Shown here: in pieces, positions 47,261-58,675 of the stretch
How positions within the stretch are numbered: the first letter of the stretch is position 1
Layout of the letters: every line of letters starts with the position of its first letter
From: Psoroptes ovis
Taxonomy: Eukaryota; Arthropoda; Arachnida; Sarcoptiformes; Psoroptidae
Reading direction: 5' to 3'
DNA length: 64,000 bases
NCBI GenBank assembly: GCA_002943765.1
Contig: PQWQ01000010.1
Coordinates: forward strand, 1,614,501 to 1,678,500
Made by a program: the position numbers and the translations under genes
Notes under the pieces: generated by a model
The model's input: only the letters and a program-made list of their open reading frames with translations
Databases searched by the model: none
Told to the model about the DNA's origin: nothing

Positions 47261-48517
47261 ATGTTTCGTCGATCAGCCATTAGATTCGGTATCACCATTA
47301 GACAATTTTTTATTCAAAGTAAGTTTTTTCTTTTGGTCGATGAAATTTAATACTTTGATTGATTTTTATTTGATAAATTCATTTTTTATCTTTGAAAAAT
47401 TTATCAATTAGATCGTGGTATTGCCGACACACGACTTGAATCAAACGCATCAGTATTGGCCAATTATAGATCATTGCGACAACCATCGAATTCTGTCATT
47501 GCTGAATATGTATGGATCGATGGTTCGGGTGAAAATGTTCGCAGCAAAGCACGTACATTAAATTTCATACCAAAAGATGTTCAAGAATTACCTAGATGGA
47601 ATTTTGATGGTAGCTCAACTGGACAAGCTATTGGAAAAAATTCAGATGTTTATCTGAAACCAGTACGTATTTATCCAGATCCAATGCGGCAAGGACAAAA
47701 TATTTTAGTACTTTGCGAAACGATCAATTATGATAATACACCACATGCCACTAACAAACGTCATACATGTGTTGAAGCTATGGATAAGGCTGCTGTTGAA
47801 GAGCCAACATTTGGATTAGAACAAGAATATTCGCTGTATGATGGCAATGAACCGAACAAAATGTTAGGATGGCCAACTAATGGTTATCCAGCTCCTCAAG
47901 GTCCTTACTATTGTGGTGTTGGTGCAGGCAAAGCATTTGGTAGAGATGTTATTGAAGCTCATTATCGTGCTTGTCTTTACTCTAATATTGATATTAGTGG
48001 TATCAATGCTGAAGTGATGGCATCACAATGGGAATTTCAAGTTGGCCCCACCACCGGTGTACGTGCAGCCGATGATCTTTGGATGGCACGTTATTTGCTA
48101 CATCGTATTGCTGAAGATTTTAACATTATTGTAACATTCGATCCAAAACCAATGACTGGTGATTGGAATGGTGCCGGTTGCCATGCTAATTTCTCAACAA
48201 ATGCCATGTCAAGAGAAGGTGGCATGAAAATCATTGAAGAAGCTATGGCCAAATTGGAAAAAAATCATCATAAACATATCACAAATTATGATCCAAAAGG
48301 TGGTCTGGATAATACACGAAGATTAACTGGTTTACATGAAACATCATCGATGGAAAAATTTTCATGGGGTGTTGCTAATCGTGGTGCATCCGTACGTATA
48401 CCACGCAGTGTTGCCGATAAAGGTTATGGCTATCTTGAAGATCGGCGACCAGCCTCAAACATGGACCCTTATGTTGTTTGTGAATTATTAGTACGCACAA
48501 TTTGTCTTAATGAATAA
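47261..48517 (+). CDS. Gs1: glutamine synthetase with predicted mitochondrial leader
   Basis: Two exons, 47261-47318 and 47412-48517, 387 residues. It makes glutamine from glutamate, ammonia and ATP. The first exon encodes MFRRSAIRFGITIRQFFIQ, an Arg-rich amphipathic start without acidic residues; with the next residues (NRGIADTRLESN) it looks like a mitochondrial targeting peptide ahead of the usual eukaryotic GS start region (VIAEYVWIDGSG). Family blocks: RSKARTLNF, PRWNFDGSSTGQA, FGLEQEYSLYD, NAEVMASQWEFQVGP, WNGAGCHANFST and NRGASVRIPR. Metal and substrate residues within these are intact. An additional cytosolic start is not evident: exon 2 has no early ATG before VIAEYV. AATAAA occurs right at and after the stop (48512 and 48524). 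Confidence 0.95.
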
Positions 48518-49148
48518 ATTCTTAATAAAAAATGCCTAAAAATAATAATAAATCATTAACTAATCATTAACATGAACAATAATTTTTCCGATGCTTTAAA
48601 TTGATTCGTATGTGCGTATTAATTACAAACAAATGCTTAGCTTTTCTTGTTTTGCCATTTCTATTTCATTTTATCTCTCATTTGGACCATTTTAAGTAAA
48701 ATTTTTTTTCTAATTAAATAAATTTGAAATTTTCAAACGAAAAATGTCAAAATTTTGTTCCACTTTTTCGAAAATTGACTTTGAAAATCATTGATTGAAT
48801 GATTCATTCATTTGATTAGTTGGTTCATTATTTCACAGTTTGGTGTGAAAATTTGATTTTTTTAATTTGAGATTTCAAAATTTTCAAAACTCAAATTTCA
48901 AAAAATTTGCAGGTGTTTTTTAATTGTGCATCAATTAATTAAATGGCTCTATACGTAAAGAACGTATGCAAATTTTTTGTGTTTATTTACGTTTGTCAAA
49001 TGTTTGATTTGGCAATTTTTTTGGATTTTTTGCTTAATTACATGAAATTTGTTTTTGTTTGATGATTTATTTGATTTAATCAAAGATTGCGTCAAATACA
49101 AGCCAAAGATATGGATTGAACAACAACGAAATCAATCACTAACACACG
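48518..49148. other. intergenic, glutamine synthetase to VPS50
   Basis: 630 bp; polyadenylation signal of the GS gene at 48524-48529, then AT-rich promoter region of VPS50. No gene seen. Confidence 0.55.
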
Positions 49149-52100
49149 ATGGAAGTTGGTAAGAAAACGCTTAGATCCATTCTAAGACAAGTGGTAAGTA
49201 AATGTTTGATTGTTTGTTTAAGATTATTGGTGATTCATGGTTGCTATTTTTGATTTGTTAGCAAAATTCCAATGATGATCATCATTCATTTCTATTTTCA
49301 TCATCATCATCGAATAATAATCAAAATGAATTAGATTTACATTCAGCAATTGAATATAATTATTGTTTAATTAATTCATATGTACAAGAAAGAAATCAAC
49401 GTAAATTATCACCATATGATGAAATAGCTAAAACATTTACAAATGAAAATGATGAAGATGATATTGTTAATTCCATTTGTCCACAATTTTTTCTTGATCC
49501 AACCTTAAATAACGATTCTTCAGCAATCAATAATGATTCTTTTGTCTGTGATGATGATAACAAAAATAATAATGATGATGATTTAATTTTTGACGGTAAC
49601 AATAATCAACTTTCGGATAAGAATAATGTTCCTTCAGCCAATTTTATATTGGAAAAATATGTATTAGCACAATTACCACCGCTTGATCGGCCTGTAGAAT
49701 TTTTAAATTATTTAGAAAAAGAACGTCTTAAACTTGAAAAACAACAAACAATCGTTTCGAAACGATTGACACACATGATACTTATGAATGATGGCAATTT
49801 TCAATCAGAATTGACACGTGTTCATTCCATTGAAAGAGATGTAGCAGCGGCCATTCATACCTGTGTAGATGTGCGTCGATCATTTAAAGAATCAAAACGT
49901 GATTTTACAGAAACAAGTATGGCCATAATTGATAGGCATAAACGACGTGAAGCAATGATCACAATAATTGATCGCTTACAAACAATTAAACGATTACGAC
50001 AAACTGTTGAACGAATTGGTTATATGCTGCAATATGAAAAAAATTTTGCTTCGGCTATCGATTTATTGGATGAACATTTAGAAACGCTAGAATCGTTAGC
50101 TGAAAATTATGATTGTGTTGCTGAAATGCGTGATAGAATGTTAACCGCAATCCAATTAGTCGAAGATCAAATGAACGCTGTTCTAGCGAAAATGTGTGAT
50201 CGTTTTTGTGTCCGTACATATCGTCAATTAGCCAAAGCTTATGCTCAAATCGGTAAAACCGAAGCATCTTTGCAACAATTACAACTTCATTTTACCAATA
50301 CAATCCACGATAAAGCATTTAGCATAGTTCTTGGTTATGTGAAATTATTTTCACCTGAACATAATCAAAATGAATCGAATCTAAAACGCAAACCATTAGC
50401 AGAATTATGTCAACATTTGAATCCAGATTCATTTTTGCAATGTTTAATTGATCTCTGTCGTGCTTTATGGGATGTGATGTATAATTATTATCGTTGTTTA
50501 ATATTTTATAGACGTCAACAATCGAATGAACAATCACCATTAACCAAAGACCATATAGATTTAGCGGTGAAAAAACTTTCATATGGTACATTAAGAATTT
50601 GGTCTGATGTTCAACATAAAATTCGCACACTTTTGTCCAGTGTTCGATTTGTACAACAGAATTCTGATCAAAATTCAGCACAATCAGAATCGATCGATGC
50701 TGATTCTATCCATGATCATCATCAAGATCAATTATTGTTTAGTTTCGAAGAATTCATCAAAATTTTAACTGTTTCAGAGAGAATGATAGAAATCGGCGAA
50801 CAATTCTGTCAACTCAATGGCAATAGTAATAATGTTGACAATGATAATGATGAATCATCCCAGGTCAAAAATTCACCAACAATTGACTTGCAAAATACGC
50901 TTTATCAACAAACAAAAGCATATATTCAATCATATCATCAAGTATCGATGGTCGAATTGAAAATTTTTCTTGAAAATGAAATTTGGACACGTTGCCCAAT
51001 TGATACAACTGATGAATTCGAATTGATAGCAAATTTACAAGAATTCTCATTTATAAAACAAAGATTATTACGATTAAATAGTAATTATGAATCAAGTCCA
51101 AAGAAACAAATTAAACATGATAAACAAACCAAAACCATTAATCACCAATCAACATCAATTCTGTTATCACCGATTCGTTCAAATAGTTCATATTGTCGAC
51201 ATTATTTCACCAATATTGATGATAGTCATAACAGTCATAATAACCCTAACAATAGTATTAATTGTGGTGATTTTGAAGATGATTTTGACATCGATGATGA
51301 CGATGAAGAATCTCCAATATCACTTATATCACCATTTGATGAACTTATCACTAGTGATAAAATCTTATCGCAACAAACATTCGATGATTCAAGTTTAGAA
51401 GATTGTAACGATTTAGATGAGTGTAATGGTAAAATTGAAAATGATGAAACTACCATTGATATCAATTCTAAATCATCATCTTCAGAAATTGTTACAACAA
51501 ATACAGCATTAAATGTAATTAGATTGATGGGTCGTTACATGAATATCATGTTTTTACTTCGACCAATTTCTCATGATATAATTCAAGCATTATTAGAATT
51601 ATTTGATTATTATTTTTATGCTGTTTATCACTTTTTCGCTGAAGATTCATTAACAGTGCCTTGGTTAGTGCATTCATTGAATACAAATCATCAATCGCAA
51701 CAACAACAACATCAAGCATCAATTACAACAACAGCAATGAATCGTTTATTGCTGAACAATAAATTTTCATCATTCATAAAACGTATTAATGATACATTAA
51801 TCCAAAATGATGATTCATCAAATTCATCATCAAGTGCCCATTCATCACCATCCAAAGCTAAATGGAAAAGGCCTAAATATCCATGTCCAACATTACCTGA
51901 TTATGTGCCTATTCAATCACCGGAACATTATTATGCTCTTGGTGAACGTATTATGGCTATTCAGTCTATGTATGTATGAATGATTTTATGTTTATTTATT
52001 CTCATAAAAAATATTTTATTTTATTTTTTAAGGATTTTCATTGGCCGTCAATTTTATCATCTATGTCCATTACTGTTAGAATTTCTTCGACCAAATTCGG

Positions 52101-53011
52101 ATGATGAATGTAATTTAGAACAATCAATCAAATCTGAGGATGGATTCAAAGCACTCCAATTTTATCATGATAAGGTAAATATTTGCTATCGATCAATCAA
52201 TCAATTGATTTATTTTTTTTTCCTTGAAAAATAGTTATGTTCAAGTGTAGCAAGTTTACAATATGAATGTTTATATGCGGTGGCTACAAAACTTTTACAT
52301 TATGAAATGATTGTACAACAAATGCAACAAACACGATGGGATCTTAAAGATATTCCTTCAATACATTCCAATTATGTAAATGTTTTTATTAATGAATTGA
52401 ATCAATTTGATATTGCTTTCCGGAAATTACTCGAATCACATGATCTTACATTTTTATTAAATGATGATGATGATAATAATAATGTTGATCATAAAGCTGT
52501 AGACATTATTCAAGATGATACAATAACCATCGATATGCCGATAACAAAATTAGAATGGTTATCAAAAAGAATACCGATGACATTATGGGAATGTTTATTG
52601 CGTGCTTCTAATCGAACATTTATCGAAGGTTTTTCAACTGCACGTAAATGTAGCAATGAAGGTCGGGCATTAATGCAACTTGATTATGAACAATTTATAT
52701 CACATATGGAAAAATTAATGACACCTTATTATAAATGTATTGCTATTAAAAATAATAACCTTAAAACATATCTATCAAATGAACGTTTACATGTTGAAGA
52801 ATTTATGAAAGCATTCTACATAACTGAATCAACATTTCTGGAATGGATACGACAAAAACCGAATGCATACACAGCAAAACAAATTGTATCATTAATAAAT
52901 TGTATTGCAGCTGATAATAAAAAATTACGTACAACATTATTATCGGCAATCGATTCAACATTATTAGAACAATCAATGATACAAACTAATGAAAGTATGA
53001 ATATTGCGTGA
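49149..53011 (+). CDS. VPS50: VPS50 (syndetin), EARP/GARP-II complex subunit
   Basis: Four exons, 49149-49193, 49262-51969, 52033-52174 and 52235-53011, sum to 1223 residues. Syndetin replaces VPS54 in the EARP tethering complex, which serves endosomal recycling and dense-core vesicle sorting. Conserved parts are LEKYVLAQLPPLDRPVEFL near the start, ERVGYMLQYEKNFASAIDLL-type helices, IGKTEASLQQLQLHFT, FLQCLIDLCRALWDVMYNYY, TALNVIRLMGRYMNIM and, in the last exon, SNRTFIEGFSTARKCSNEGR and LMQLDYEQF. It is longer than the about 960-residue human protein mainly because of Asp/Asn/Ser-rich inserts in the N-terminus, around residues 430-470 and in the acidic stretch around 600-690. The joins at 51969/52033 and 52174/52235 restore the family sequence. 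Confidence 0.93.
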
Positions 53012-53809
53012 TTTACCCGCAAAAAAAATGGCAAAAGAATAATAACCTACTTATTCAAATATAATATATTTTTAATACTTGAAAAATGTATCCCAGTGAA
53101 CAATTTGAAAGCAAAAATTAATCAAAAGAAATTGAATAAATGCAATAAAATTAAATTGAACTCAATTCAAAATGTTAAATTAATCAAAATTGAAAATTCA
53201 TATTTAAAAAATTCAAAAAATTTCACCCAAAAAAACAATCGATAGTTTCGATTATGACAAAAATGATGAACGATTCAATTTTCGATTTTTTTTTTCGTCT
53301 AATTTTCATCGAACCAACGACAGCTGAACGAACTCTCACTCTGTCGTCGTCGTCAGGCTATACATGCGTATTGATGTTTGAGTAAGTAGAAATTAAACTG
53401 AAAAAAAAACTGAAATTGTTCACAATTTATGGTCTTTTTTTACATCATCAGTGGGAAAAAAAGGAAAGAAAAGTGTTGCCAAATTGTGACAATCAAATTG
53501 CATTAAAAATTATTGTAATTTGCGTTTAAATTTCATTTTCAAATTACGTAAATTTGACGATATTTGACCAGTTTTCCAATTTTTGAAAAAAATCTCCACT
53601 GATCATCGAATAATAATAACATCGAAATTTTTACAAGATAATAAAAGTTGGTTATGTGTTGAGAGAGTTTTGGTTTTGGTTATATATCAGCTTGTCGATG
53701 GTTTCAAGAGATTGCTGCTGGAATAAATAAATTTTGATATTTTTTTTTCGTTGTCGCTTGCCGTCGACATTTGTTTGGGATTTGTTTGGAATTTGGCAAT
53801 TGCAAATTA
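53012..53809. other. intergenic, VPS50 to GSK3-like kinase
   Basis: 798 bp: 3' end of VPS50 (AATAAA near 53135-53150), then a slightly GC-richer stretch (53320-53370) and the kinase promoter. No gene seen. Confidence 0.5.
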
Positions 53810-55509
53810 ATGATGAATTCACAAATGCAAATCATTTTGAACGGTGAGTTATTTTTCTATGATTTTGAAAATGATAAATATTTCTCATTAATTTCCTTTT
53901 TCTCTAAATGATTATTTAGCACATAACCATATGACTGATAAACAAGGGCGTACAATAGCAATGAATATTGTCAATATGAGTAGTAGTAAAATGTCGGAGA
54001 AAAAATTCAAAGTTTATGAAAATAATCATCGTCCAGATAAAGATGATGATCCAATTGAATTGAGTATTGCATTAGAACAGGTATTTGATCAAGGTGCATT
54101 TGGTCATGTACGTACAGCATTTATCAAAGGTGAAAAAGTAGCAATTAAACATGTATTACAAGATAAACGTTATCGTAATCGTGAACTGCCATTAATGAAA
54201 CAACTTACACATAGAAATATTGTAACATTACTTTATTATTTCTATCATTCTGAATGTGATTATCTTAAAAATCCAAACATTTTTCTTAATCTGGTGATGG
54301 AATACATTCCGTCCAATTTGAATATGTTGATTCAAAAAAATAATAAAATACGCAAAAATTCACGTCATTCATTGCCACATGGAGATCTTTGTTCATTATC
54401 ATCAGTACCTGCTACTAATTTGCTTACAATTAAATTATGTATGTATCAAATATTTCGTGGTCTATCGTATATCCATTCACAAGGTATCTGTCATCGTGAT
54501 ATCAAACCAAACAATTTGCTATTCAATCCTGAAACCGGAGTCCTCAAAATATGCGATTTTGGAAGGTAAATTACTTTTTACATTTTTGAATTTTTCCAAT
54601 TTTAAAATAACTTTTTTTCCATTGCTTAGTGCCAAACATTTACGTCGTGGCGATTCTCATGTATCATATATTTGTGCTCGCTATTATCGAGCTCCGGAAT
54701 TATTATTTGGTGCTACAGATTACACTGAGAAAATAGGTCAGTTTATTTAATAGATTTCAAACAATTATCATTTGATTAATTGATTTATATTTGTCTATTT
54801 AGATCTCTGGTCGACTGGTGTTGTTTTCTCGGAACTATTGCTTGGTCAACCAATATTTTGCGAACAAAGCGGTCTAGATCAATTAGTATGCATCATATCG
54901 AAATTGGGAACTCCTACCAAAGAACAAATTATGGCAATGAATCCTAAATATGCTCGTTATCAATTTCCTCAGGTGTTTCCTCGTTCTTGGCAATTATTAT
55001 TTCCATGCGCTCCAAATGACGCTTTAGATCTCATATCGAAATTATTTGCATACGATCCATCACATCGAATAGCACCATTACATGCATGTGCTCATCAATT
55101 TTTCGATGAATTACGTGATCCGAATAAAAAATGGTCATCAAATCGTGATCTACCGCCGTTATTTGATTTTAGTCAATACGAATTATGTATTGATTCTCGT
55201 ATAAATAATCGTCTTTTTTCCTATAAATCAAAACCAACGACCAATATTGCTTATTTACAGCAACAACCGCAACAATCACAGATGGCTATGCGAATGTTTC
55301 CATCCAATGCACCACTCATGAATAATAGTGGTGGTGCAACAGCAACTAATCATCTTATGGTGGGACCAGCAGCAAATGCAGTAGCAACTGCAGCCACAAC
55401 TTATATTCCACAATCAAATCATATTTATCCTCCAACAGCAGTAATCGTAGAATCAAACAATAATAAATTAATGATTGATCAGCAACAGCAACGTATTGAT
55501 GATGATTAA
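53810..55509 (+). CDS. divergent GSK3-family protein kinase
   Basis: Exons 53810-53843, 53920-54565, 54630-54736 and 54803-55509 join in phase to 497 residues. It is a complete Ser/Thr kinase: VAIK (K88), HRD (203-205), DFG (224-226), SYICARYYRAPE with the activation-loop Tyr, and DLWSTGVVFSELLLGQPIF. The GSK3 identity rests on LQDKRYRNREL, the YICxRYYRAPEL(I/L)FGATDYT block and GLDQLVCIISKLGTPTKEQI. The three basic residues that bind the priming phosphate in GSK3 (Arg in DKRYRNRE, Arg of HRD, Lys in SAKHL) are kept. The N-terminal inhibitory Ser motif is missing, the Gly loop reads DQGAFGHV, and there is a Ser/His-rich insert before the catalytic loop. It is thus a diverged paralogue, or the only fast-evolving GSK3. 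An alternative 3' end is possible (see 55824-56310). Confidence 0.9.
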
Positions 55510-55823
55510 TTGAACAAAAAAAAAAAAAAAAAAATAGATATCATTTTCTTATTCTTTCATTAATGAATTTCATATTTATAATTTGTATATAAAATATTTG
55601 TTTTTTTTTTCATTATTCTTACTATCATTACTGAAATTATTATTTACCTATGATCATGGAGAATAATAAAAAATCACGAATCTCATTCATCATTCATTTA
55701 TAAAAATGTTTTCATTTTTTTTTTAATAATTTCAATTTTAAATTTGACCTTTGCACTTTGATATAAACTAATTGGTTTTTCCATTATTATAATAAATATT
55801 AAATGAAATTTTTTTTTTAACAG

Positions 55824-56310
55824 AATTAAATTCAGATCTACCCAGCAACAACCATTTGCCTGACGATGATGATTGTGGAGCATCTTCAGGTGAAAGTTGT
55901 TTAATTTTTCAAAAAAAAAAAAAAAAATTTTGTTCGTGTGAACATTCTTGAACTTTTGATCTTTGACCTAAATATAATATTGGTATGTATTATCGTATTG
56001 TGTCATTGTCATTAATAGTGATGATAAATGAATTCTCAAACAAAACAACACACAAACCTGTCCCTAGCAGGGGCAATGCTAATGTAGTAAGGTAAATGAA
56101 ATAAAATAAAATTAGATTGCTCGATATTGCTTTTGGATTAGATAATGAAAACTACCATTTTTTTGATTGAACTACCAACCAACCAACCAAAACAGAAAAT
56201 TGATGTTTTTATTCGGTTTATTCATTTATTTATTCAGAAATGCCACATATAAAAATAGACCTGTCGACACTGTCGATGTGATCATTTTTGATTTGATTCT
56301 TGAACTGTAA
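55824..56310 (+). other. possible additional 3' exons of the GSK3-like gene
   Basis: Three open segments with splice sites join in phase: 55824-55889 (LNSDLPSNNHLPDDDDCG...), 56019-56091 (VMINEFSNKTTHKPVPSRG...) and 56238-56310 (ending TAA), or from 56196 with the same frame. They would connect to a GT at 55493 inside kinase exon 4, three codons before its annotated stop region, giving 562 residues in total. Against this, the proposed donor (GTATTG) is weak and a TATA-like TATAAAAAT at 56248 could instead belong to the next gene's promoter. Confidence 0.4.
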
Positions 56311-56487
56311 AGTGACTTTGTGTGTGTGTGTGTTTTTTTTTACATTTCAATTATAAAATTTATTTTTTTTTGAAATTTTTCAAATTGTTCCATCATGAGA
56401 TTTGTATACGTATGTATGATTTCATTTTAATTACAAAATCATTTCTATTTCAATTGTTCATTCAATCGATAGCGAATAGAATCAACA

Positions 56488-56964
56488 ATGATAATGAAAA
56501 CCATATTATTTTTGATGATAATGTTGGCAATACCAAATTTATCGATGGCATTCGGTTATTTTTTCTCTAAACCAACACCACCACCTGCAGCCGGATATGT
56601 AAAAACAAAAGCATATGTTGAAGAATCACCTGAAATTGGTATTGGTTTTCATAAGGTACCGGTTATGGTACATGTACCAATGATTGTTTTTCGTAAAAGA
56701 AAAACACTGTTAACTAGACCAGTATCAGTACCAGTATGTCATGGATGTCAAAATGGTGATGTACAAATACAATTACCACCGAAACCAATACAACAACAAC
56801 ATATTGTACAACAACATATACAACAACAACATTATCCGATTAAAGGTGGTTTAAAAGTTCCTTCATTAACATCATCATTATCATCACCATCATTATCACC
56901 ATATTATAATAATCCATATGTTGATGATGATCAATATGGTAATAATGATGATTATGCACAATGA
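56488..56964 (+). CDS. small secreted protein, Gln/Pro-rich, unknown function
   Basis: 158 residues, one exon. A signal peptide (MIMKTILFLMIMLAIPNLSMA) precedes a mature part starting FGYFF. There is a central stretch of alternating hydrophobic and polar residues (VPVMVHVPMIVFRKRKTLL), a single CxxC (VCHGC), then repeats of the type QQQHIVQQHIQQQH and a Ser/Tyr/Asp tail. Composition is like that of arthropod cuticle or other extracellular structural proteins, but no Rebers-Riddiford or other known motif is seen, so no function is assigned. A TATA-like element lies about 240 bp upstream. Confidence 0.65.
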   Translation: MIMKTILFLMIMLAIPNLSMAFGYFFSKPTPPPAAGYVKTKAYVEESPEIGIGFHKVPVMVHVPMIVFRKRKTLLTRPVSVPVCHGCQNGDVQIQLPPKPIQQQHIVQQHIQQQHYPIKGGLKVPSLTSSLSSPSLSPYYNNPYVDDDQYGNNDDYAQ

Positions 56965-58675
56965 AAAAATAAATAAATAAACAACATTTAAAATTAAACA
57001 AGAAAACAACAAAAAAAATTAATTATATCGGGGACCTCAAATACCAAAAGGATATGTAAAACAAAACAAAAATGTTTTATCAACGATTGGTGACAACAAA
57101 AAAAAAAAAAAATCCATCAAGTACACATTCAATTAAAATAATAATCATTTTCATTATTTTTTTTTTTTTTTTTGGTTTGTCATTCAAAAACCAAAAATGA
57201 AATAATTAATAAATTAATTAATATTTTTTTTAATTAATAAAATAAACATTCATAAATGTGTCAAAGAAAAATGATAATAACGGAACGGAACCAAATCAAA
57301 TCAATAAATCGATCGATTGATTGAATCAAAATATTTGAAAATATGACATTGTCCAACATTGGACATCGATTTCGATAAAAGTTGATTTCCGATCAATGAT
57401 CAACGATATCAATGATGATTTGAAACTGATTTATAGTTTAATCACCGTAAACACAACAATCAAACGTGATAATAGATGGCATAATTATTCAGATTGGTTT
57501 TAAATTCAGTTTAATCGACCATGCGCCTATGTCATTGTCGGCGGTGACGGCGGCAGCGGTTGTGGTGGTGGCGGTGTTTGTGGTGTTGCTGGTGGTGTTT
57601 GTATGTGTCTGTATGTCGCATACGAGTCTAATATGTTTCCTCGTTACTATTTGCTATTAGTTGCTTTGATAATTTTAAAGAGCATCAAAATTTTTATTTA
57701 TTTATTTACTGTGTTTTATTATTACCAATTATGATTGATATAAATGTGTGTGTTTGTCTGTATGTGTGTCTGTAAGAAAACCTTTTACATTTATTCAAGA
57801 AATTAATGAAAATAAATCATTGATCCAAGTCGTTTAGGCATTTTGGTGATTAAACACTTTTCAGATGTCTAATTTTTTTTGTCATAAATCTCGTGTATTT
57901 CAAGGAAAATTTTATTCACAAATTCATTCAAATGGTTCATCTCGGTGAAAAATCTTTTATTTGAAATGATTTTACTTTGAATATGATCATTTGATCGTTT
58001 GTTCATTGCTGTATTATTGCATGTATTTCTAGCATCAATGAATTCTGATGATTCAAAAGTCTCTGCAGATGATTAGATGAATATATTGTGAATTTAAATT
58101 GCAATCAAATGTAATATTAATCTGTTGAATGTGTTTTGTTATTCATCTTTTGATTCATTCATTATTTATTAATTAGATTCGTTTATAATTAATCAACAGC
58201 AATCAACGAAGCATTATTCATTCAAAAAAAAACATTAATCTCAATCAAATTAATTAAACACCTGAATTTTTTTTTCGGTTAATTATTTTACATACTGAAA
58301 TTTTGAGTCAAATTAAAATGAAATGATTGATATTTGATTGAATTGATTTTGATCCTTGTTTTTTTGATAGTTGCTTAGTGGCTATTCATGATTATGATTG
58401 ATATTTACACATGTACAAACAAAATTTTGAATGAATTGTATTTATATTTATAAATTTTTCATTGATTTTGTTTCTCCATAAATTTTCAACCAATTAATCA
58501 TCACCATCAAAATCATTGCCATTGTCATCATAAGTGTCATTTACAATCATCTATCTACTCTATTTAATCATTTAAAAATAATTGATTTGACCAACAAACA
58601 ATTTTGATTTGTTCTTTGTTCTCTTAAACTGAATCGTTTTTAAACGATATCAATAAATATTCCTAAAAAGTAAAA
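56965..58675. other. intergenic, secreted protein to PITP
   Basis: 1.7 kb, AT-rich with poly-A/T tracts. It holds a striking G/T-rich stretch at 57536-57611 and GT runs near 57746-57772. The 64-codon frame across the G-rich part is probably not coding. No gene seen. Confidence 0.5.

Noticed and set aside
57466..57660. 64-codon ORF over the G-rich tract
   Set aside because: Val/Ala run comes from the GTG/GCG repeat; no other coding signal.
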